Of a DNA stretch of 19,511 nucleotides, positions 14,277 to 19,511 are shown one piece after another. The notes below the pieces were generated by a model that had not been told where the DNA came from, made no database searches, and was given only the letters and a program-made list of their open reading frames with translations. Position numbers and translations under genes: made by a program. The stretch covers positions 1 to 19,511 of the forward strand of contig CAMBYJ010000007.1 of the NCBI GenBank assembly GCA_945872015.1. The letters run 5' to 3'. This DNA comes from Chitinophaga pinensis. Lineage in GTDB: Bacteria > Bacteroidota > Bacteroidia > AKYH767-A > OLB10. Positions within the stretch are counted from its first letter, which is position 1; each line of letters opens with the position of its first letter.

Positions 14277-16522
14277 TAGGATTGCAAAATTGATTTAAGT
14301 TTTTGTAATTCCTTTTTGTTTTGGTTCGAATAGATTCCTGTAAGCAGTGTGTTTTTTTCTTTTTCTGTAAGATGCCAGTTTAACGAAACACGCTCTTTTG
14401 TTTCAGGCATTTGAATTAAGATGTATTCAAATGATAAATCTTTTGTCATGCTCACATTGCGAATCAGCTTGTCAGAAATATAATCCTGAACCACTAAAAA
14501 GTTGTCCGATAAATTTTTGATTGGCGAACTTGTTTTTTCGAAGAACGATTTAGCTGAATTATTTTCGACGTCTAATTTCTTAGGAGTATCTCTTATCTGA
14601 AGTAAAACAACACCACTTGTGTTTTCCTGAATCCATTCTTTAAAGCTGAAAATAAATTGCGTAGCGTTTTGTGTTCCGTAATTATCATGCAATCCTGCGT
14701 CTAATACTTCTAAAGCTGGAGAACATGGTAATGTTGTGGCAGGTGTAATATAGGGGAATGCAGCATTCATTCGCAAAGCAGAGCTCATTCTTAAATTATA
14801 AGCATTTTTATTTTTAAAATATCGCGTAAATTCAATGCCGTTAGGAAGCTGTTTTAATTCTGGATGGATAAGTGGTGATGCGTTTAATAAATAGCTGACA
14901 GGTTGTGCGGATATATGTAATGCCCCGCCAGAATTGAGAATGGTTGGAGATACAACGAGCATAGGAATGGATGCGTTTTTTTCTGCATTGATATAATCAC
15001 TAATTGGATGCGATAGTAATTGTTGTGTGTTTTCATTGAACTGTTTTTCCCATGCATAAGCTCTGTCTTTTGCATAGGATGTACCATCGATTTTAACTTG
15101 AGTAGGATTTAGAAAAAGATCGGCAACTACACCATTAAAGATAGTCGTGTTTAGCATGTCGCTACCTAATGATTTTATCAATTTTTCTTCCCCTGAAAAG
15201 TTATCTTTCATTAATTGCTCTTTCTTTTTCCAATATAATTCTCGGTAATAACTTTCGCTAAGCATTCCTCCTGATGAACCAAAGATGATAGCCGTTTGTG
15301 GCATCAGATTTCCGTTGAGTGTACTATCGATAACCTGTAAACTTTTAAAAGTAAAAAGCATCGAACGTAATCCACCACCACTTGCTTCCAGAATTACTAG
15401 TTTCGGTTTGTCGACACCTTTTGCTTTCCAATATTTTTTCCAGTTAGCTAAAATTGCTTCTGTGTTATTGATGTCCTCTGTTGCTATTTGCTGATTGTAT
15501 TGTTCATGCAATTGTTCTTCCGAATAAATTACATCACTCTTGCTATTATCTATTCCATAGGCAAGTGTTTTTGGTGAGAAGTATTCAAACGTCGATAAAA
15601 AATTTATCAAGACTACAACCGCAATCATTGCAAAGGTGCCCCACGACTTCAGCCAATAGCGAATAACACCTGCAAACATCAATAGAATGGTAAAGAGTAA
15701 AACAACCGATGCACCTGCAGGTATTTTTAACAACGGACTATCACCAAAAAATCCAAGTGATAAAAAAAGGATAATTAAAACAACTTCAAAAACTGCGGCA
15801 TTCACATGATTTTGTCGGAAAACTTTTTGCAACATGTAAGGCTGATAGTGTCCTGTTTCCCGAACCAGTTTCACTTTATAAAAAGTAGTAAGATAGGTCT
15901 CAACGCGCCATGTATCTTTTCTATATTTATCAAGTTTGGAATAATCGCGCATTGGTAACAAATCATCTTTGTCGGCATGTTTAATTCCAAACATTTTATT
16001 GATGTCTTGATTAGTCGATTGAAAATATCGAAGCGATAAAAATAAAATTGTAGCAATACCTGATAACAATCCAATAATATCGATTGTGATTTCACTGATT
16101 GTTTTTAACTGACTTTCTAATTGGAATTGGCAAATACGAATGCAATAAAGCAGAATGAAAGACAATGGAATAATAAAGTTGTTGAGAAAAAACTTCAAGA
16201 ATGTTCTTGATAGCGTTGCGAGAAAGGGAAACCGAAAACTATTTAGTAAGAATCCCGCAATGTTGAACGCAACAATAAACATCCCTGTCATCAATCCAAC
16301 AATAAAGAAAGAAGTAAATCCAACAGAGCCTAAATATTCAGGATTTAAAAACAAAAATTGCAAGCCGTATTTAGTACCAACTTGTTCAGTTAGTATTCCG
16401 AAGAGCAGCACCCAGAAAAATAAAAAGGACTTATTTTTCTTTACATACATCACCATTAACTGAATAGGGAATGAATAAACAAACCTTCTCAGAAATAATG
16501 GAGTTATGCTTTTGTGCAACAT
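14270..16522 (-). CDS. Patatin-like phospholipase with a seven-TM N-terminal domain
   Basis: This 750-residue protein is large for the family. Residues 1-~310 hold about seven predicted TM helices (near 31-47, 68-95, 112-130, 147-164, 241-259, 268-287 and 294-310). A loop after the fourth helix contains the segment TGHYQPYMLQKVFRQNH. The C-terminal part (~370-720) is a patatin lipase domain. Its oxyanion loop is EASGGGLRS (Gly382-384), the nucleophile is Ser417 in GSSGG, and the catalytic Asp608 is in DAGLHDNYG. It likely hydrolyses acyl esters of membrane lipids at the membrane. It is last in the ftsH-LUD-DUF2007-cdsA run, 36 nt after cdsA. The ATG at 16522 is the upstream choice. Met23 and Met25 are alternatives. 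Confidence 0.85.
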   Translation of the reverse strand: MLHKSITPLFLRRFVYSFPIQLMVMYVKKNKSFLFFWVLLFGILTEQVGTKYGLQFLFLNPEYLGSVGFTSFFIVGLMTGMFIVAFNIAGFLLNSFRFPFLATLSRTFLKFFLNNFIIPLSFILLYCIRICQFQLESQLKTISEITIDIIGLLSGIATILFLSLRYFQSTNQDINKMFGIKHADKDDLLPMRDYSKLDKYRKDTWRVETYLTTFYKVKLVRETGHYQPYMLQKVFRQNHVNAAVFEVVLIILFLSLGFFGDSPLLKIPAGASVVLLFTILLMFAGVIRYWLKSWGTFAMIAVVVLINFLSTFEYFSPKTLAYGIDNSKSDVIYSEEQLHEQYNQQIATEDINNTEAILANWKKYWKAKGVDKPKLVILEASGGGLRSMLFTFKSLQVIDSTLNGNLMPQTAIIFGSSGGMLSESYYRELYWKKKEQLMKDNFSGEEKLIKSLGSDMLNTTIFNGVVADLFLNPTQVKIDGTSYAKDRAYAWEKQFNENTQQLLSHPISDYINAEKNASIPMLVVSPTILNSGGALHISAQPVSYLLNASPLIHPELKQLPNGIEFTRYFKNKNAYNLRMSSALRMNAAFPYITPATTLPCSPALEVLDAGLHDNYGTQNATQFIFSFKEWIQENTSGVVLLQIRDTPKKLDVENNSAKSFFEKTSSPIKNLSDNFLVVQDYISDKLIRNVSMTKDLSFEYILIQMPETKERVSLNWHLTEKEKNTLLTGIYSNQNKKELQKLKSILQSYQ

Positions 16523-16558
16523 CGAATTAAAAATAGTTATTCGAAGCTAAAGAAAAAA

Positions 16559-17368
16559 TCAATGAATGAAATTTAAATAAAGCCAGATAAATGGAATTGC
16601 AAAAAGTAAACTATCGAAACGATCTAATATTCCTCCGTGACCTGGAATAATATTCCCTGAATCTTTGAGTTGATACGTTCTTTTCAAAAGACTTTCAACT
16701 AAGTCGCCAAGCGTTCCAGTAATCACAATGATGAATGCAATAATCATCCATTCGCTACCAGATAAACTATGGAAATACATCGAGGTAATATATCCAGCTA
16801 TTAGCGTTAATATTCCGCCACCAATAAATCCTTCCCACGATTTCTTCGGAGATATTCTTTCAAACAATCTTCTTTTACCCATAGTCATTCCTACAAGGTA
16901 AGCAAAGGTGTCGCTGCTCCATTGCAAAATAAAATACCCTAATATAATTTCAGGATTGTAATTTGATTTAATGGTAGCAATAAAGTTTAGCAGTGCAAAT
17001 GGCATTATCGCATAAAAAATTCCGAAACAGGTTAGCGCTATATTGATGATAGGTTGTTGTTTGTTGCGATATAGTTCGGCAATGGGAATAATTAATAAAA
17101 ACGCAGCAATAATTGTTATGTATTTGTAAGGCACTATGCCAAATGCAACGGCAGATAAGATAACGTACGTTGAAATTCCAACGATACGACCTGCAACTAA
17201 ATTAGGCTCCGCGTTTTCGGTTTTTACAATTTTATAAAATTCTTCTAGTGCGCCTATAGCAATTAATAAAAACAAGATGCGAAAGGTGATAGCATCATAT
17301 AGAATAGCACCAATTAATACGGAGATGAAAATTATTCCAAATAAGGTTCGTTGCCAGAAGTTACTCAT
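16559..17368 (-). CDS. cdsA: Phosphatidate cytidylyltransferase (CDP-diacylglycerol synthase)
   Basis: This 269-residue integral membrane enzyme converts phosphatidic acid and CTP to CDP-diacylglycerol, the precursor of phosphatidylethanolamine and other phospholipids. The family signature is complete at 226-252: S-LLKR-TYQL-KDSG-NIIP-G-HGGI-L-DRFD, with Lys229-Arg230, Lys235-Asp236, His244 and Asp249. Many hydrophobic helices precede it, and SPKKSWEGFIGG at 173-184 is also typical. Length is normal. Its ATG overlaps the stop of the DUF2007 gene (ATGA), so the two are translationally coupled. It is followed after 36 nt by the patatin-like lipase, which pairs phospholipid synthesis with breakdown. 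Confidence 0.96.
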   Translation of the reverse strand: MSNFWQRTLFGIIFISVLIGAILYDAITFRILFLLIAIGALEEFYKIVKTENAEPNLVAGRIVGISTYVILSAVAFGIVPYKYITIIAAFLLIIPIAELYRNKQQPIINIALTCFGIFYAIMPFALLNFIATIKSNYNPEIILGYFILQWSSDTFAYLVGMTMGKRRLFERISPKKSWEGFIGGGILTLIAGYITSMYFHSLSGSEWMIIAFIIVITGTLGDLVESLLKRTYQLKDSGNIIPGHGGILDRFDSLLFAIPFIWLYLNFIH

Positions 17369-17574
17369 GCTATTTCATGCTCTTTTAAAAGGTTAATAGC
17401 TGCTTTTACATTTTCTTCCGGCACATAAATTTCAATTTCTCCAAATATGTAACTTGAATCTTTTTTGTCGATAGTTGAACAAGGAATATTAGCCTCTTCG
17501 AAAATCGATTTGATGATTTCAGGTTGTTGGATTTGATTGGTAGAGTAAATTTTTACCCAATTAATATTATTCAT
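17365..17574 (-). CDS. DUF2007-like small protein
   Basis: This 69-residue protein begins MNNINWVKIYSTNQIQQPEII and has the fold pattern of DUF2007 (putative signal-transducing protein). Such proteins are alpha-beta and about 70 residues long, with a pattern of WVKIYST, an A-x-IPC segment (CSTID) and IYVPEENV-x-A. The frame can be extended to 17589, but that codon is TTG, so the ATG at 17574 is the better start. This start overlaps the stop of the upstream LUD gene by 8 bp, and its own stop overlaps cdsA (ATGA). It is clearly part of the ftsH-cdsA operon. The biochemical role is unknown. Confidence 0.8.
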   Translation of the reverse strand: MNNINWVKIYSTNQIQQPEIIKSIFEEANIPCSTIDKKDSSYIFGEIEIYVPEENVKAAINLLKEHEIA

Positions 17575-18208
17575 GATTTCTATCGTCAATTAAGAACACA
17601 TAAAGCTGTTTTGGTCCATGTGCACCTGTTACTGTTACACCACCTATATCGGCTGTTTTGCTAGGACCCGTAACAAGACTAATTGCTGAAGGCATCTTGC
17701 CTTGCTTCTTAAAATGAGCGAACATGGTTTTCATATCAGGTACTAACTGCGACGCCTTTACTAAAACAATATGTACGGGTGCATAAGCAGGTACTGTGCG
17801 TGTTTGTTGTCGCGATGATAAAACAATTGTCCCACTTCTAATGATAGCGCACTCACAGCCTGATATGGCCACATTCATTTCGGCAATATCTTCTACTAAG
17901 CAAGAGTGAGGTAGTTCACATTCGTAAAGTAAATTCGACAAACCCTCTTCAATGCAAACAATGTTTTTCCAAAGGTGCTGCATTCCAAGGTCAACTAAGC
18001 CAGATGCAAATTCAAGTTCGTTTTCTACAAGAAAAAATTTTCCACCTGCAGCGGTTAACTGATTTCCAAATTCAACAACAGGATCTTCTGTGCTTTCAGC
18101 GAATACACTAGTTTCAATTTCCAACTGCGGAAAAGGATTCGGCGACTTCGATAAAAGTGAAGCGCGAATTTTTTTTAATACCTTTTCTTTTGTTGTACTA
18201 TCTTCCAT
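17567..18208 (-). CDS. LUD-domain protein (LutC/YkgG family)
   Basis: This 213-residue protein is a single LUD domain, the family of LutC in the lactate utilisation LutABC complex. The conserved C-terminal block GPSKTADIGGVTVTGAHGP (about 183-201), and the CAIIRSGTIVLSS stretch before it, are diagnostic. No lutA or lutB neighbour is present in the window, so a lactate role should not be assumed. Stand-alone LUD proteins beside ftsH and cdsA are, as I recall, common in Bacteroidetes. The start is ATG at 18208, only 8 nt after the ftsH stop, and its own stop overlaps the DUF2007 gene. Its function in this membrane-biogenesis operon is unknown. Confidence 0.85.
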   Translation of the reverse strand: MEDSTTKEKVLKKIRASLLSKSPNPFPQLEIETSVFAESTEDPVVEFGNQLTAAGGKFFLVENELEFASGLVDLGMQHLWKNIVCIEEGLSNLLYECELPHSCLVEDIAEMNVAISGCECAIIRSGTIVLSSRQQTRTVPAYAPVHIVLVKASQLVPDMKTMFAHFKKQGKMPSAISLVTGPSKTADIGGVTVTGAHGPKQLYVFLIDDRNHE

Positions 18209-18216
18209 TTCTGCAA

Positions 18217-19511
18217 TTAAGCAATTGGATTGTTGTTTTCTGAAGATGCAGTGTTTTCAGCTTCAACAGGAGCAGGTGTAGGAGTTGTATTTGCAGGAGT
18301 ATTTTCTTCTTCCTTGTCCCACTTTCTCTTGCCAAAAATAATTTCTAAATCTTCACGGAAGATTACTTCTTTTTCTAACAATGTTTCAGCAAGTTTATCC
18401 AATGCAGGACGATTCTCCGTTAAAAGTTTAATCGTTTTAACATATGCCTCGTCAATCATTTTTTTTACCTCGTTATCGATTAACTCTGCTGTTTTCTCGC
18501 TGTAAGGCTTAGTCATTGAGTAATCGTTATTGCCTTGTGAATCGTAATAAGAAATATTTCCAAGTTTATCATTTAATCCGAAGATAGAAACCGATGCATA
18601 TGCCTGCTTCGTAATTTTTTCTAAATCGCTTAAAGCACCTGTAGATATTTTTCCGAATGCTACTTGCTCTGCTGCACGTCCACCTAAGGCTGCACACATT
18701 TCATCTAATATTTGTTCCGTAGTTGTTAACTGACGTTCTTCTGGTAAATACCATGCAGCTCCCAATGAATTACCTCTAGGTACAATTGTTACTTTTACCA
18801 ATGGTGCTGTATGTTGTAATAACCAACTCACTGCAGCATGTCCTGATTCGTGATAAGCAATAACTTTTTTCTCTTCTGCTGAAATAATTTTATTTTTCTT
18901 TTCTAATCCACCAACAATTCTGTCAACAGCATCTAAGAAATCTTGACGACCAATTGCTGTTTTATTTCTTCTTGCTGCAATTAATGCTGCTTCATTACAA
19001 AGATTCGCAATATCAGCACCTGAGAATCCAGGAGTTTGTTTCGCAAGGAAATCTAAATCTAAACCTTGCTCTAACTTCAATGGTTTAGAGTGCACTTTAA
19101 ATATTTCTTTTCTTCCGTTTAAGTCAGGAAGCTCTACATATATCTGACGATCGAAACGACCTGGACGAAGTAAAGCACGATCTAAAATATCTGCACGGTT
19201 AGTAGCAGCAAGAATAATCACACCTGAGTTACTTCCGAATCCATCCATCTCAGTCAGTAATTGATTTAACGTCGACTCACGCTCATCGTTTGCACTGAAG
19301 GATGGTTGTTTTCCACGAGCACGACCAATAGCATCAATCTCATCAATGAAAATAATACTTGGTGCTTTTTCTTTTGCCTGACGGAATAAGTCACGCACAC
19401 GTGATGCTCCAACACCTACAAACATTTCAACGAAATCAGAACCAGATAAAGAGAAGAAAGGAACTTGAGCTTCACCAGCAACTGCTTTTGCTAATAATGT
19501 TTTACCTGTTC
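18217..19511 (-). CDS. ftsH: ATP-dependent zinc metalloprotease FtsH, 5' end outside the window
   Basis: The frame is open to the right edge and enters the window inside Walker A (TGKTLLAKAVAGEA). About 430 residues are seen: the rest of the AAA+ domain with Walker B IIFIDEIDA and the SRH region, and the zinc protease domain with HESGH (codons at 18838-18852). A charged C-terminal tail ends in Ala/Pro/Thr-rich sequence with glutamates and asparagines. FtsH degrades membrane and cytosolic proteins and in other bacteria controls lipid A and phospholipid balance. The missing N-terminal TM part must lie beyond 19511. It is the first visible gene of the minus-strand run through cdsA and the patatin-like gene. 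Confidence 0.97.
   Translation of the reverse strand, partial: TGKTLLAKAVAGEAQVPFFSLSGSDFVEMFVGVGASRVRDLFRQAKEKAPSIIFIDEIDAIGRARGKQPSFSANDERESTLNQLLTEMDGFGSNSGVIILAATNRADILDRALLRPGRFDRQIYVELPDLNGRKEIFKVHSKPLKLEQGLDLDFLAKQTPGFSGADIANLCNEAALIAARRNKTAIGRQDFLDAVDRIVGGLEKKNKIISAEEKKVIAYHESGHAAVSWLLQHTAPLVKVTIVPRGNSLGAAWYLPEERQLTTTEQILDEMCAALGGRAAEQVAFGKISTGALSDLEKITKQAYASVSIFGLNDKLGNISYYDSQGNNDYSMTKPYSEKTAELIDNEVKKMIDEAYVKTIKLLTENRPALDKLAETLLEKEVIFREDLEIIFGKRKWDKEEENTPANTTPTPAPVEAENTASSENNNPIA

Noticed and set aside
16155..16463. 102-codon plus-strand frame inside the patatin-like gene
   Set aside because: It is antisense to the TM-helix region. Lys/Asn/Pro-rich product with no homologue recognised.
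17575..17589. Longer start for the DUF2007 protein at 17589
   Set aside because: That codon is TTG. The ATG at 17574 fits the family length and coupling to the LUD gene better.
17567..18208. Lactate utilisation operon based on the LUD protein
   Set aside because: No LutA or LutB partner is present. The neighbours are ftsH and cdsA, so lactate metabolism is not supported.

Overview
The window is AT-rich chromosomal DNA that reads as a member of the Bacteroidetes (Bacteroidota). The evidence is as follows. Several upstream regions carry the Bacteroidetes-type -7 element TAnnTTTG, and Shine-Dalgarno sequences are weak or absent. A GlmU-family protein lacks the usual nucleotidyltransferase signature. 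An E1 alpha/beta fusion is present. There is also an FtsH / LUD protein / DUF2007 / CdsA neighbourhood. Genus cannot be told from this sequence. No phage, insertion sequence, CRISPR array or rRNA was seen, and coding density is very high.

Layout. (1) Positions 1-4056, minus strand: radC, then a tightly coupled run of a DUF7033-like/polysaccharide deacetylase, an AAC(3)-fold acetyltransferase, a second NodB-like deacetylase, and the first 28 codons of another protein that leaves the window. Gaps or overlaps in the run are 21 nt, 14 nt, ATGA and TAATG. This looks like a cell-surface glycan modification cassette. (2) 4113-4610, minus: a well-formed promoter, tRNA-Glu(TTC), a perfect 12-bp hairpin, rpsT (S20) and a terminator. 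(3) 4632-5957, minus: E2 of a 2-oxo acid dehydrogenase complex. (4) 6111-7022, plus: an ECF-type sigma factor followed by a two-TM membrane protein. They converge, through a bidirectional terminator, on a Spy/CpxP-like periplasmic protein and an O-methyltransferase (7061-8137, minus). (5) 8319-12051, plus: the GlmU-family protein and Lon protease. (6) 12082-12198, minus: a 38-residue Cys-motif membrane protein, divergent from the fused E1 alpha/beta dehydrogenase (12276-14276, plus). (7) 14270-19511, minus: a probable operon read in the order ftsH (5' end outside), LUD protein, DUF2007 protein, cdsA, and a seven-TM patatin-like lipase.

How the genes fit together. The E1 fusion and E2 are likely parts of one dehydrogenase complex, most simply the branched-chain type that supplies iso/anteiso fatty acid primers, although the genes lie in separate transcripts. 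The ftsH-cdsA-patatin run joins membrane protein quality control, phospholipid synthesis and lipid hydrolysis. The sigma factor, the membrane protein and the Spy-like protein suggest an envelope-stress circuit. Lon and FtsH are two AAA+ proteases encoded about 6 kb apart.

Most of the window is core housekeeping DNA. The least explained parts are the deacetylase/AAC(3)-fold cassette, the hairpin between tRNA-Glu and rpsT, the sigma/two-TM pair, the tiny CxxC membrane protein and the patatin protein with a large membrane domain. No plainly new biological system was recognised.
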